A stretch of 64,000 nucleotides of DNA from JAHQVI01 sp963749875 (GCA_963749875.1 CAVVOX010000007.1:62001-126000), one strand, 5' to 3'. Shown: positions 1 to 9,293, counted from the first letter of the stretch. Numbers and translations: made by a program. The notes: generated by a model not told the origin, from the letters alone.

Positions 1-426
1 CACGAAATTTTACGTATTTTTATCGGCTGTTGTGATTGTGCAACGCATGATGCGATTAGTCTAGCTTTGCTCGTACTCTGCATAAGGAGGTATGCATTCG
101 GCTACGAACAGCTCTCTGGAGGAGGCCGTCGACCGGCGGCGTCCCCGCTCTCTTTCTCAGACCCGCTTTGCGGAGACGGGGCCTTCGGCAGCATCGTCTT
201 ATGCGAATCGAGCAGACAGGCCCCGTCGGCCTCAATAGACCCCGCCTGAAGGATTCCGCACCCATTATGGACCTCGCATTCCGCACCAAAGGAATCGGCG
301 CACCGATTTCGCCGGTCTATAGCTGCAAATCCGGAAACGCGCCAAAATGAATTGCTACACGCATGAAATCCTGTGCGGGAAGCCGGGGAAAACCGCAAGG
401 CAAGGGGACGATACACCGCAGGGGAA

Positions 427-461
427 GGCTATTCTGAGCGGTAGAACCATTAAGAATAGCC
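427..461. repeat. Inverted repeat upstream of the heparinase-like gene
   Basis: GGCTATTCT at 427-435 is matched by AGAATAGCC at 453-461, a perfect 9-bp inverted repeat with a 17-base loop. It lies just before a possible promoter, so it could be an operator or a transcript hairpin. No partner is known. Confidence 0.4.
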
Positions 462-463
462 GC

Positions 464-491
464 TGTGACGGAGCGGCCGGCATTGTATAAT
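464..491 (+). promoter_or_regulatory. Possible promoter for the heparinase-like gene
   Basis: A perfect TATAAT at 486-491 is preceded by TGTGAC at 464-469, a weak match to TTGACA, with 16-base spacing. It would start transcription about 85 bases before the ATG at 583. Assigned from sequence alone. Confidence 0.3.
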
Positions 492-582
492 CATATTGCC
501 GGGGCTCCACATCGGGTGAGTTGAGGCCACCGACGGGTCGCGAAACGCCGGCATTGCGGCAAACAACGGGCTTTTGGAACCT

Positions 583-2352
583 ATGATGGTCTCTGACACG
601 ATCGGCAGTCAGGCGCTGGATACGCTGGCAACGTGCGGCGCAGCAGGACGCAAGGCCCTGAAATCGATCCTCACCGCCTCGATCGGCAGAGCGTTTGTCG
701 GCGTACCGACTGCACATCACCTTCTTCTGATCCCGCAGGATCTGCGCACGGCGGACCCCAGCTTCGCAAGCGAGCTCTATGACGGCTATTTCGGCTTGGC
801 GGGAACGGTCGCGCTGACCGGATCCGAATCACCATTTGCCGTTCAACCGCCGAGCGCGCTCTGGCAGAAAGAGCTTTATTCCTTCGGATGGCTGCACAAT
901 CTCGAGGCCGCCGGCGACGAGATCGCGCGCGAAAAGGCCCGTTCGCTGGTTACCGACTGGATCGCTCACAGCCGTCATGCGCCTCCCAATGCGTGGGACA
1001 TCGCGATCGTTGCACGCCGGCTGACGTCGCTCCTCTCGCATGCAGGCTTCCTGCTCGACGGCGCTCAGCGGCCCTTCTACGAATCCATCATGAAGGTGCT
1101 CAGCGAAGAGCTCCATTACCTCGCCGTCAACTACGCCGAGCCCGGCAACACGGCCTCACGCCTTCGCGCGCTTGCCGCGCTGCTGTTGGGTGGGCTGTGC
1201 ATCGCCGAGCATCAGACCTATGTCAGCACCTTTCTCCAGCCGTTCTGTACCGAGCTGGAACGTCAAATACTCCCCGATGGCGGGCATATTTCCCGTAATC
1301 CCAATATGCTCGTCGAACTTCTGCTCGAGTTCTTGCCGCTCAAGCAATGTTTCCTCGCGCGGTCGCAGGAAACGCCGGAAGCGCTTAACAGCGCGATCGG
1401 CCGCATGATGGGCATGATCCGTTTCCTGCGACTGGGCGACGGCTCGCTTGCCCGGTTCAACGGGATGGGCGCGACCCGATCCGACCTCACCGCAGCCGTG
1501 CTGGCCTATGCTGATGACGATGATATGCCGCGCTCCTATACCTCGGATGCCGGATATTGCCGGCTGACGCGCGGGAAGACAGTGATCATTGCGGATGCCG
1601 GCCTTCCTCCGCCCGGATTTGCCAGCGCACAGGCTCATGCCGGCTTTCTGGCCTTTGAGATGACCTCGGATATCGAGCCGATCATCGTCAATTGTGGCGC
1701 GCCGCGCGATGACAGCTCCGATTGGGGGCTTGCCTGCCGGTCGACCGCCGCGCATTCCACTTTGACTATCAACGAACGCTCATCCTCGACCTTGGTGAAG
1801 CGGAGGGTCGGCTACCCGCCGCGCCAGGTGCATTTGCTGTCAGGCCCAAAAATGGTGCGCGGCGAAGTCAAGGCAGACCATGACGATCTTCTGCTGCGGG
1901 CGATCCATGACGGATATACCGACCGCTTCGGCTTCCTCCACCAGCGGCGGCTGCGATTGGCCGGCGATGGCCGCGCCGTCGAAGGCGTCGACCAGCTCGG
2001 CTGTCCGCAGGACGGACGGCCCCTGACGAGGCAGGGGGACGGTTTCGCGATCCGCTTCCATCTGCATCCGCGCGTTTCGCCGCGTCTCGACACCGAGGAG
2101 AACAGTGTCAGCCTCACCCTGCCCGACGCGCAGCTCTGGAAATTCCGGGCCGCCGGCGCGCGGGTGGACATTGAGGAAAGTATCTTTCTGGCGGACCCGA
2201 TCATCCAGAAAAGGAGTCTTCAAATCGTCCTCCGCGGACCATGCCTATCGGACGTGCAGGTCGTCTGGTCCCTGCGCAAGATCGATACCAATGTGCGCGA
2301 TCCGTCCAGGAGCGGCTATCGCGCCCCTCGCCAGGTGGAAGACGACCGTTGA
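583..2352 (+). CDS. Heparinase II/III family protein
   Basis: The protein is 589 residues from ATG 583. An in-frame TTG at 574 is possible, but a GGA lies close before the ATG. The N-terminal half is helix-rich, as in the alpha/alpha toroid of polysaccharide lyases. The C-terminal half is beta-rich and carries the family hallmark AHSTLTINE near residue 390, where most members have AHNTLTIDG. No signal peptide is visible. Family members cleave acidic polysaccharides, but this alphaproteobacterial branch, usually found next to purH, has no known substrate. The purH start follows 62 bases downstream, so the two may share a transcript. Confidence 0.85.
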   Translation: MMVSDTIGSQALDTLATCGAAGRKALKSILTASIGRAFVGVPTAHHLLLIPQDLRTADPSFASELYDGYFGLAGTVALTGSESPFAVQPPSALWQKELYSFGWLHNLEAAGDEIAREKARSLVTDWIAHSRHAPPNAWDIAIVARRLTSLLSHAGFLLDGAQRPFYESIMKVLSEELHYLAVNYAEPGNTASRLRALAALLLGGLCIAEHQTYVSTFLQPFCTELERQILPDGGHISRNPNMLVELLLEFLPLKQCFLARSQETPEALNSAIGRMMGMIRFLRLGDGSLARFNGMGATRSDLTAAVLAYADDDDMPRSYTSDAGYCRLTRGKTVIIADAGLPPPGFASAQAHAGFLAFEMTSDIEPIIVNCGAPRDDSSDWGLACRSTAAHSTLTINERSSSTLVKRRVGYPPRQVHLLSGPKMVRGEVKADHDDLLLRAIHDGYTDRFGFLHQRRLRLAGDGRAVEGVDQLGCPQDGRPLTRQGDGFAIRFHLHPRVSPRLDTEENSVSLTLPDAQLWKFRAAGARVDIEESIFLADPIIQKRSLQIVLRGPCLSDVQVVWSLRKIDTNVRDPSRSGYRAPRQVEDDR

Positions 2353-2414
2353 TTCTGTAAGCAGATCGGCCCAATTCCAGCACGGCAGCCTCTTTCAGCT
2401 AGCCGAGGACAATC

Positions 2415-4016
2415 ATGCCGCAAGCCAATCCGATCATCCGCCGCGCACTCATTTCCGTCTCCGACAAGACGGGCGTGGCCGCATTTGCTGACAAACTGGC
2501 CGAAGCCGGCGTCGAGCTCATCTCGACCGGGGGGACGGCCAAAACGCTGCGCGAGGCCGGACTCGCCGTCCGGGAGGTTTCCGATCTGACCGGCTATCCG
2601 GAAATATTGGGCGGTCGCGTCAAGACCCTTCATCCGGCCGTGCATGGCGGACTGCTCGCCATCCGCGACAATGCCGATCACAGTGCCGCGCTGGAAAAGC
2701 ACGGCATTGGCGGCATCGATCTCGTCGTCATCAACCTTTATCCGTTCGAGGCGACGATTGCGCGCGGCGCGGATTTTGCCGAGGCCATCGAAAATATCGA
2801 TATTGGCGGACCGGCCATGATCCGGGCGGCGGCAAAAAATCATGATTGGGTGGCGGTCGTGACTGATCCGGGCGACTACGCTCTTATTCTCGCCGAGATG
2901 GAAAGCGCCGGTGGCGGCACAAGCCTCACGGCGCGCCGGAAGCTTGCGGCCAAAGCCTATGCGCGAACGGCTGCTTATGATGCGGCGATTGCGAATTGGC
3001 TCGCCGGGCTGTTGGGCGAGACCGCGCCGCGCCATTTCGTTCTGCCGGGCATATTGAAGCAGACATTGCGCTATGGCGAGAACCCGCACCAATCCGCCGC
3101 CTTCTATGTCAGCCCGGAGAACGGCGGGGTGCGTCCCGGCGTGGCAACCGCGCGCCAGCTTCAGGGCAAGGAGCTGAGCTACAACAATCTCAACGACACC
3201 GATGCCGCCTATGAGCTGGTCGCGGAGTTCGATCCGTCCCTGTCGGCGGCGGTCGCGATCATCAAACATGCCAATCCGTGCGGCGTCGCGCTCGGCGATA
3301 CGCTGGTTACGGCTTACCGCAAGGCGCTCCTCTGTGATCCGGTGAGCGCCTTTGGCGGCATCGTCGCGCTGAACCGGCCCCTCGATGCCGAAGCCGCCGA
3401 AGCCGTCGCCGAAATTTTCACCGAGGTCATTATCGCGCCGGACGCGTCCGAGGAAGCGCAGGCCATTCTGGCCAGGAAGAAGAACCTGCGATTGCTGCTC
3501 GCGGGGGGGCTGCCCGACCCGCACGCCCCGGGCGTGACCCTTCGCACCGTCGCAGGCGGCTTTCTGACCCAGTCGCGCGATAATGGGTCGCCGGAGACCG
3601 CCCAGCTGAGCGTTGCGACGGAACGCACGCCGAGCGAGCAGGAGCTTGCCGATCTGAAATTCGCATTCCTCGTCTGCAAGCATGTGAAGTCCAACGCGAT
3701 CGTCTTCGCCAGGGAGGGGGCGACAACGGGCATCGGCGCCGGGCAGATGAGCCGCGTCGACTCCGCCCGCATTGCGTCCTGGAAAGGTCAGGCGGCCGCC
3801 GACGCTGCCGGGCTTGCCGAGCCGCTCACCAACGGTTCCGTTGCGGCGTCGGATGCATTCTTCCCCTTCCCCGACGGCCTCATTGCCCTCGCCAATGCCG
3901 GGGCGACGGCCGTGATCCAGCCCGGCGGCTCCATGCGCGACAAGGAGGTGGTCGCAGCAGCGAACGAGCGCGGGCTTGCCATGGTGCTGACGGGAATGCG
4001 CCATTTCCGTCATTGA
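2415..4016 (+). CDS. purH: Bifunctional AICAR formyltransferase/IMP cyclohydrolase
   Basis: This cytosolic enzyme catalyses the last two steps of de novo IMP synthesis: formylation of AICAR and ring closure of FAICAR. The 533-residue length is normal. The N-terminal MGS-like cyclohydrolase domain shows ISVSDKTG near residue 12 and KTLHPAVHGG near residue 70. The C-terminal AICARFT domain contains YGENPHQSAAFY near residue 220, a KHANPCG motif, and ends in TGMRHFRH, the usual terminus of the family. The ATG at 2415 follows a GAGGACA sequence. Confidence 0.98.
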   Translation: MPQANPIIRRALISVSDKTGVAAFADKLAEAGVELISTGGTAKTLREAGLAVREVSDLTGYPEILGGRVKTLHPAVHGGLLAIRDNADHSAALEKHGIGGIDLVVINLYPFEATIARGADFAEAIENIDIGGPAMIRAAAKNHDWVAVVTDPGDYALILAEMESAGGGTSLTARRKLAAKAYARTAAYDAAIANWLAGLLGETAPRHFVLPGILKQTLRYGENPHQSAAFYVSPENGGVRPGVATARQLQGKELSYNNLNDTDAAYELVAEFDPSLSAAVAIIKHANPCGVALGDTLVTAYRKALLCDPVSAFGGIVALNRPLDAEAAEAVAEIFTEVIIAPDASEEAQAILARKKNLRLLLAGGLPDPHAPGVTLRTVAGGFLTQSRDNGSPETAQLSVATERTPSEQELADLKFAFLVCKHVKSNAIVFAREGATTGIGAGQMSRVDSARIASWKGQAAADAAGLAEPLTNGSVAASDAFFPFPDGLIALANAGATAVIQPGGSMRDKEVVAAANERGLAMVLTGMRHFRH

Positions 4017-4062
4017 TGTGCTACCAGTTCGGATGGAAGCGACTCTGAAGAGAGCGCTTATG

Positions 4063-4083
4063 ACCTCTCCCATGGGGAGAGGT
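4063..4083. repeat. Short palindrome, family C (ACCTCTCCC type)
   Basis: ACCTCTCCC, ATG, GGGAGAGGT forms a near-perfect 9-bp stem. Related copies sit at 4225-4245, 58175-58195 and 58283-58303. The element adjoins a family A palindrome, giving a mosaic downstream of purH that may act as a terminator. Confidence 0.7.
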
Positions 4084-4172
4084 TAAGTTGATCGATATCA
4101 AAAGGCGAGCGCAACTGTTCCCACGTCCCTCCCCGCCTTCGCGGGGACATGCTTGGACGCGCGTTGCGTTAG
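4083..4172. repeat. Composite palindrome, family A (copy 1)
   Basis: This copy starts within the right arm of the first palindrome (GTTAAGTTGATC) and contains the full second palindrome: GCGCAAC pairs with GTTGCG, the two CGTCC/GGACG arms pair, and CCCCGC pairs with GCGGGG. It lies in the 405-base gap between purH and the next gene. The whole gap consists of repeat elements and no further gene is visible in it. Confidence 0.75.
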
Positions 4173-4224
4173 CATTCCGGGTAAGGGGATTTTGCATTCG
4201 ATAAGGCATCACCCCTCACCCCAA

Positions 4225-4245
4225 CCCTCTCCCCAGGGAGAGGGG
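4225..4245. repeat. Short palindrome, family C (second copy)
   Basis: CCCTCTCCCC, A, GGGAGAGGG forms a strong stem, preceded by CCCCTCACCCCAA as in the copy at 58283. Paired C-type hairpins flank the family A element here. Confidence 0.65.
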
Positions 4246-4421
4246 GCAACGCGCTCAAGCTCCATCAATGTGACTTAAATCGATCTCGCTTTAGCAGCCG
4301 GTCGCCGGACACGAATCAGTTCTTTTCAGCTATCGTGCCGGGGGGCGGCGGGGCGGCCTCTGCATCCGACCGAATTGCGATGCTGCGCGTTCCGCCGCCA
4401 GAAACAAGGCAGGAGGCAAGA

Positions 4422-4916
4422 ATGGGACTGCGCCAGTATCTCTCCATGTTGAAGCAAACATTTCCGACCATGCTTCTCGCGCTTGGCGCGCTGGCGGCGG
4501 CGGCCGCGGCGATCTGGCTGCTTCCGAATGCGACGGCGGCGGTGATCCTGGGCGTGCTGGCCACCTTCGCGCTTTCCAGATGGGTGCTTCAAGGCCTTCA
4601 GCGCACGACGCAGATCGCCCTGCTCTGGCTTTCCCTCGGTGTCGTGGCCGATGCAGCCTATGCAAAGCTGAACGACGTCGCTCCCGTCACCATCGCCGGC
4701 CTGCTCGTGCAATTCACCGAAGCGCTGGTGAAGCTCGCCGACATTCTCATTCGCAGCGTCGGCATTGCGGGGCCGAATGTGCGCGCCCAGATCGCCGCCG
4801 TTACACCGGATTTCGTCTGGGCCGTCATCATGACGACCGCGCTTCTGCTCGTGGTCGGACTCACGCGGCGTCAGCGCAATAGCGGCGCCAGACCCGAGCT
4901 CCGCCGTGCCGCTTAG
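4422..4916 (+). CDS. Small membrane protein of unknown function
   Basis: The protein is 164 residues from ATG 4422. This start is chosen because AGGAGG at 4411-4416 sits at ideal spacing; a GTG further upstream would add 29 residues of unlikely sequence. Hydrophobic segments lie near residues 15-35, 40-57, 65-80 and 132-150, so it should be an inner-membrane protein. I do not recognise a family. Its TAG stop is formed by the first bases of the palindromic element that follows. Confidence 0.7.
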   Translation: MGLRQYLSMLKQTFPTMLLALGALAAAAAAIWLLPNATAAVILGVLATFALSRWVLQGLQRTTQIALLWLSLGVVADAAYAKLNDVAPVTIAGLLVQFTEALVKLADILIRSVGIAGPNVRAQIAAVTPDFVWAVIMTTALLLVVGLTRRQRNSGARPELRRAA

Positions 4917-5018
4917 AGCGCCGGACCCTTAATAGGAATCGGATGCGTCGCTCTAGCTGTTTGCTTTGGCATCGGATTTATCCGAAAAGTGGCATCCACT
5001 TTTCGGTCCGATGCGCTA
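4914..5018. repeat. Composite palindrome, family B (copy 1)
   Basis: The element begins TAGAGCGCCGGACCC and ends TCCGATGCGCTA. It holds a first hairpin (TAGAGCG with CGCTCTA) and a second built on CCGAAAAGTG/CACTTTTCGG. A second copy is at 31063-31167. It fills the gap between two convergent genes, and its ends supply the TAG stop of both, so it is a likely bidirectional terminator. Confidence 0.8.
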
Positions 5019-6065
5019 AGGAAACAGGGGTAGCTGCTGCAATCCGGTCGTCTCGGGCAGGTCGAACATGATGTTGAAATTCTGAACGGCCTGCCCCGAT
5101 GAGCCTTTAACGAGATTGTCGATCGCGCCGATAACGATGGCGCGGCCCGGAATGCGGTCGGCGAAGACGCCGATCTGGCAGTAGTTCGATCCGCGAACAT
5201 TCTGGGTTGCGGGAACAACGCCTTTCGGGGCGACATAGACAAAGGGCTTGTCCTCATAGGCATCCCGGAGTGTTGCGCGCAGATCGTCGTCCGACGCCTC
5301 TTCCGCCAGCCGTATGTAGCAGGTGACGAGCTCGCCGCGGCTCATCGGGATGAGGTGCGGCGTAAAATTGATGGTGACATCCCGGCCCGCGGCCTGGCCG
5401 ATCTCCTGCTCCATTTCGGGAGTGTGGCGATGGCTGGCGATTCCGTAGGGCGACAGGCCCTCGCCCGCCTCGGCGAGCAGCAGATTCTGCTTCGGGCTGC
5501 GGCCGGCGCCGGTCGTGCCCGATTTGGCGTCGATGACGATGTCGGCGGGGTCGATGAGCGTTGCCGAAACGAGCGGCAGAAGCGACAGAAGCGCCGCAGT
5601 CGGATAGCACCCGGGGCAGGCGACCAGCCGGGCATGGGCGATCAGCTCACCATAATGTTCAGGAAGGCCGTAGACGGCATCCGCCAGCAGATCCTGCGCA
5701 ACATGCGCCCGGCCATACCAGCGTTCATAGGTCTTCACATCGCGCAGCCGGAAATCCGCCGACATGTCGATCACGCGCAGATCATGCGGCAGCTCTTTGA
5801 TCAGATCCTGCGCCGTGCCATGCGGCAGCCCGCAGAACACGGCATCGCAGCTCTCCCAGTCGGCATCCTCCGCCTTCACCAGATCCGGCGCCTTCAGGAA
5901 GGCGAAATGCGGGAAAACCTCGGCAAGAGGCTTGCCCGCATGGGCGGACGCGGCGAGGACGCCGATCTCGATGTGAGGGTGGCAGGCGGCCAGCCGGATG
6001 AGGTCGGCGCCCGTATAGCCGGACGCCCCCAAGACCCCGATCCGAATGACAGCCTCGGACGGCAT
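5016..6065 (-). CDS. argC: N-acetyl-gamma-glutamyl-phosphate reductase
   Basis: This enzyme catalyses the third step of arginine biosynthesis, the NADPH-dependent reduction of N-acetylglutamyl phosphate to the semialdehyde. The 349-residue protein shows the nucleotide-binding GASGYTGADL near residue 14, the catalytic cysteine motif CPGCYPTA near residue 150 and KSGTTGAGR soon after. The ATG at 6065 shares its last base with the rpsI stop region, so translation is probably coupled. The rplM-rpsI-argC order is standard in Rhizobiales. The last codon is the TAG at the end of a family B palindrome. Confidence 0.97.
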   Translation of the reverse strand: MPSEAVIRIGVLGASGYTGADLIRLAACHPHIEIGVLAASAHAGKPLAEVFPHFAFLKAPDLVKAEDADWESCDAVFCGLPHGTAQDLIKELPHDLRVIDMSADFRLRDVKTYERWYGRAHVAQDLLADAVYGLPEHYGELIAHARLVACPGCYPTAALLSLLPLVSATLIDPADIVIDAKSGTTGAGRSPKQNLLLAEAGEGLSPYGIASHRHTPEMEQEIGQAAGRDVTINFTPHLIPMSRGELVTCYIRLAEEASDDDLRATLRDAYEDKPFVYVAPKGVVPATQNVRGSNYCQIGVFADRIPGRAIVIGAIDNLVKGSSGQAVQNFNIMFDLPETTGLQQLPLFP

Positions 6066-6544
6066 CAGCGCTTGGAGAACTGGAAGCTGCGACGCGCCTT
6101 GGCCTTACCGTATTTCTTGCGCTCCACGACACGGCTGTCGCGCGTGAGGAATCCGGCTTTCTTCAATGAAGGCCGCAGATCCGGCTCGTAGAACGTCAAG
6201 GCCCGCGCCAGGCCATGCCGAACCGCGCCGGCCTGGCCCGAAAGGCCGCCGCCGCTGACGGTGCAGATCACGTCATACTGGCTCGCCCGGTCGGTCAGCA
6301 CCAAAGGCTGCTTAAGGATCATCTGCAGAGCAGGCCGGCCGAAATAGGCCTCGACCTCCTTGCCGTTCACCGTAATCCGCCCCGGACCTGGCTTCACCCA
6401 GACCCGCGCGACGGCGTCCTTGCGCTTGCCCGTCGCATAGGCGCGGCCATGGGCATCGAGCTTCTGCTCATGAACCGGGGCCGGAGGGGCCTGCGTGGCC
6501 TCGGTGCCGCCAAGTTCGCTCAGAGATTTGATTTCCGTTGCCAT
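6065..6544 (-). CDS. rpsI: 30S ribosomal protein S9
   Basis: The 159-residue protein carries the usual alphaproteobacterial N-terminal extension, then YATGKRKDAVARVW, a GGGLSGQAGAVRHG loop and the basic C-terminus ending FQFSKR that reaches into the ribosomal P site. Its start at 6544 overlaps the rplM stop, the standard arrangement of the L13-S9 pair. Confidence 0.98.
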   Translation of the reverse strand: MATEIKSLSELGGTEATQAPPAPVHEQKLDAHGRAYATGKRKDAVARVWVKPGPGRITVNGKEVEAYFGRPALQMILKQPLVLTDRASQYDVICTVSGGGLSGQAGAVRHGLARALTFYEPDLRPSLKKAGFLTRDSRVVERKKYGKAKARRSFQFSKR

Positions 6545-7011
6545 TAGTTCACCCTCCCCACATTCTTCTTGTTCAGCGCGGCAATATCGATCTTTTCCGG
6601 CTGCTGCGCTTCATGGGGATGCTCGGGGCCTGCATAGACCCTTAAATTTCTCATCTGCTGGCGTGACAAGGGGCCGCCGGGCAGCATGCGTTCGACCGCC
6701 TTCATCAGCACGCGTTCCGGGAAACGGCCGTCGAGAATCTTGTCGGCCGAGCGGCTCTTGATGCCGCCGGGATGGCCCGTATGCCAGTGATAGACTTTGT
6801 CGGTGCGCTTATTGCCCGTGAGCCGCACATGCTGGGCGTTCACGACGATGACATTGTCGCCGCAGTCCATATGCGGGGTAAAGCTGGGCTTGTGCTTGCC
6901 GCGCAGCCGCGTCGCGATCAGCGCCGCGAGGCGCCCGACCACAAGGCCCTTCGCATCGATCAAGACCCATTTTTTGTCGATGTCCGAGGGTTTCGCCGAA
7001 AAGGTTTTCAT
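6544..7011 (-). CDS. rplM: 50S ribosomal protein L13
   Basis: The protein is 155 residues from the ATG at 7011, giving MKTFSAKPSDIDKKW, the normal start of alphaproteobacterial L13. Longer in-frame starts add sequence not seen in the family. Conserved elements include DAKGLVVGRLA and HTGHPGGIK. It is the first gene of the rplM-rpsI-argC series. Confidence 0.97.
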   Translation of the reverse strand: MKTFSAKPSDIDKKWVLIDAKGLVVGRLAALIATRLRGKHKPSFTPHMDCGDNVIVVNAQHVRLTGNKRTDKVYHWHTGHPGGIKSRSADKILDGRFPERVLMKAVERMLPGGPLSRQQMRNLRVYAGPEHPHEAQQPEKIDIAALNKKNVGRVN

Positions 7012-7244
7012 CATTTCATCCGTAAAAACCGCGGCCCTTGCGAGGCGCAAGGCCGCATGATCGGGAAAACTGAATCAGGGAATCACCGCCCGCCGGTGAT
7101 CATGGCCGGACAAGCGAATTCGACTGGATATTTAGCCGATCAACCGCTGTTGGTCAAGCAGCATTTTCTTGAAAAACTCAGTCAATTCAATGGCTTATTC
7201 TGGCGGTATTCATTTACCTCATCTTGCGGCGTGTTTGAAACGTT

Positions 7245-7691
7245 CTACGACTGCCCGTCCTGCGGAATGGAATAGGTCGAGGTCGCATGCGCCGCAAGCT
7301 CGTCCTCGCCCTCCGCGTGCAAGGCGATCTCGCCGACCGCAAGCCGCTTGCCGAGCTTCAGAATTGTCGCCTCCGCAATCATGTCGCCGGGCCGGGGCTT
7401 GCGCAGAAAATTGATGTTGAGATTGGTGGTGACCGCCAGCGGGCAAGGCCCGATCTGGGCCAGAACCGCGGCATACATGGCGATATCGGCCAGCGCGAAC
7501 ATCGACGGGCCGGAGATCGTTCCTCCCGGGCGCAAAGACTGTTCGCTGTAGAGCATCCGGACCCGCACGGACCGGCCGCGAACCTCTTCTACGACATATT
7601 TGCACCCGCCGCTGTGCATTTGCGGAAATTCGCGGTCGAGAAAGGCGCGCAGCTCCTCAGCCGTCATCCGTGGCGCCGAGCGGTCAATCAT
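7245..7691 (-). CDS. PaaI-family hotdog thioesterase
   Basis: The protein is 148 residues from ATG 7691, chosen because AAGGAGGAG lies at 7703-7711. The hotdog fold is indicated by the stretch GGTISGPSMFALADIAMY, which carries the catalytic Asp region on the central helix, followed by TTNLNINFLRKPRPGD. Members hydrolyse acyl-CoA thioesters; the substrate here is unknown. The 233 bases between this gene and rplM hold no visible gene. Confidence 0.85.
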   Translation of the reverse strand: MIDRSAPRMTAEELRAFLDREFPQMHSGGCKYVVEEVRGRSVRVRMLYSEQSLRPGGTISGPSMFALADIAMYAAVLAQIGPCPLAVTTNLNINFLRKPRPGDMIAEATILKLGKRLAVGEIALHAEGEDELAAHATSTYSIPQDGQS

Positions 7692-7814
7692 GCAAGCGTG
7701 CTCCTCCTTAGGTGATGTCCTCACGATTTCACCATTTTTACAGGCGATCAACGATTCGCGGAAAACTGCAAAAGGCCGTACTGCAAGAAGGCCAAGCCGA
7801 GAAAAGAGGGTCTG

Positions 7815-8390
7815 ATGATGAAATCGCCTCACCGACTTAGGACGATTTTGGTCCTTGCAATAAGCACCGTTGGCTTTGCAATCGCTTCAGCGGTCAGTCA
7901 CGCGCCGGCTGCCGACGCCAAGAGCCGGATCCTGACGCAGCGGACGGTGAAGAAGTTCGTGGAGAGCTATCCGGAGGTCAAGGCGATCGCCGTTAAGCAC
8001 GCAGCCCGGAAGGAGATCCAGGAGGGGGATTCGAAAGCCCAGCTCGCGGCTGTCATCGAAGTGATCTCCGATGAGGCGGTAGCCCATGAAATCGACGGGG
8101 CCGTGCGCCCGCACGGATTCAGCGACGCGCAGGAATGGGCCTCGGTTGGAGAGAGCATCGCCCGCGCCTATGCGCATATCAAAGGGGGCGCCGCGATGAG
8201 CAAAGCCGAGCGAAAGCTGGAAAAGACGATTAAGAAAATCCGAAAGAGCAGCATCCTCGGCAACAAGCAAAAAACAAAGCTGATCAAAGCCTTGCGTGAG
8301 GGGGCAGGCGCCGTCCTGGAGCCGCCGCCGCCGGAAAATCTCGCCGCCGTCGAGCCGATGATCGGCGAAATCGAAGCAGTAATGAATTAG
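7815..8390 (+). CDS. Secreted helical protein of unknown function
   Basis: The 191-residue protein starts at ATG 7815 (or 7818) after GAGGG. Residues 1-34 form a signal peptide ending near APAADA. The mature part is charged, with a Lys-rich helical stretch at residues 118-155 and the proline run EPPPPEN near the end. It looks periplasmic. I recognise no domain. It is divergent from the thioesterase and just upstream of the enoyl-CoA hydratase. Confidence 0.7.
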   Translation: MMKSPHRLRTILVLAISTVGFAIASAVSHAPAADAKSRILTQRTVKKFVESYPEVKAIAVKHAARKEIQEGDSKAQLAAVIEVISDEAVAHEIDGAVRPHGFSDAQEWASVGESIARAYAHIKGGAAMSKAERKLEKTIKKIRKSSILGNKQKTKLIKALREGAGAVLEPPPPENLAAVEPMIGEIEAVMN

Positions 8391-8437
8391 CGGGGCAAAC
8401 GGTGTAGACTGGACCTTGAATCAAAAGGCCCGTGACC

Positions 8438-9268
8438 ATGACCGAAAGCTCACAAACGCTCACGCCGAACAATCATTCGCAGCCCGTCCTCTTGCGCGAG
8501 GATCGCGGGCCGATCGCGATTTTGACGCTCAATCGCCCCCAAAGCCGCAACAGCCTCTCGGAACAGCTGCTTCAGGATCTGCGCGATGGGTTTGCGGAGC
8601 TTTCGGCCTCGAAGGAGGTTCGGGCGGTCGTTATCACCGGCGCGCCGCCCGCATTCTGCGCGGGCCACGATCTGCGCGAGATGACGGCGCATCGGGGTGA
8701 TGCAGACAGAGGCCGCGCATTTTTCGACGCTCTTATGCGCCTCTGCTCCGAGGTCATGCAATCGATCATTGCCTGCCCCAAGCCGGTCATCGCGGCCGTG
8801 AACGGCATCGCGACCGCGGCGGGCTGTCAGCTCGTCGCAAGCTGCGATCTCGCCATTGCCTCGCATGAGGCGCGCTTCGCAACGCCCGGCGTCAATATCG
8901 GGCTGTTCTGCTCGACACCCATGGTCGCACTGTCCCGCAATGTGAGCCGCAAGCATGCGATGGAGATGCTGCTTCTCGGCGAAATGATCACGGCGGAAAG
9001 GGCTGCGGAAATCGGGCTGATCAATCGCGCGGTTCCAGCGGACCGCGTCATCTCAACCGCTATCGAACTCGGCTCGGTTGTCGCGTCCAAGTCGGCGCCG
9101 ATCCTCAAGATCGGGAAGGAGGCCTTTTATCGCCAGGCCGAGATGCCTCTCTCCGAGGCCTACGACTACGCTTCGCGTGTGATGGTGGAAAATATGCTGG
9201 AGCAGGACGCCAAGGAGGGGATCGGTGCGTTTCTGGAGAAGCGCCCTCCGCGCTGGCATGGATCGTAA
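8438..9268 (+). CDS. Enoyl-CoA hydratase/isomerase family protein
   Basis: The protein is 276 residues from ATG 8438 (a GTG at 8432 is also in frame). The crotonase fold is clear: LTLNRPQSRNSLSE near residue 30, the oxyanion-hole segment FCAGHDLREM near residue 72 and GIATAAGCQLVASCD near residue 125. The hydratase/isomerase reaction is likely but the substrate is unknown. A hairpin at 9273-9290 follows the stop. The order hydratase, CoA-binding protein, metY is common in Rhizobiales. Confidence 0.92.
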   Translation: MTESSQTLTPNNHSQPVLLREDRGPIAILTLNRPQSRNSLSEQLLQDLRDGFAELSASKEVRAVVITGAPPAFCAGHDLREMTAHRGDADRGRAFFDALMRLCSEVMQSIIACPKPVIAAVNGIATAAGCQLVASCDLAIASHEARFATPGVNIGLFCSTPMVALSRNVSRKHAMEMLLLGEMITAERAAEIGLINRAVPADRVISTAIELGSVVASKSAPILKIGKEAFYRQAEMPLSEAYDYASRVMVENMLEQDAKEGIGAFLEKRPPRWHGS

Positions 9269-9272
9269 ATGA

Positions 9273-9293
9273 GGGGATGCCTCCATCCCCTTT
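9273..9293 (+). terminator. Hairpin after the enoyl-CoA hydratase gene
   Basis: GGGGATG at 9273-9279 pairs with CATCCCC at 9284-9290, followed by TTT. It is a short terminator-like hairpin five bases after the stop codon. Confidence 0.5.

Larger units (their letters stand above)
1..582. other. Non-coding stretch before the heparinase-like gene
   Basis: No reading frame here looks like a real protein: the short open frames on both strands lack a convincing ribosome site or plausible composition. Visible structure is limited to an inverted repeat at 427-461 and a TATAAT hexamer at 486-491, both listed separately. Confidence 0.5.

Noticed and set aside
2316..4073. A 585-codon open frame opposite purH
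   Set aside because: It is an antisense frame kept open by GC-rich codon bias; the plus strand encodes a textbook PurH.
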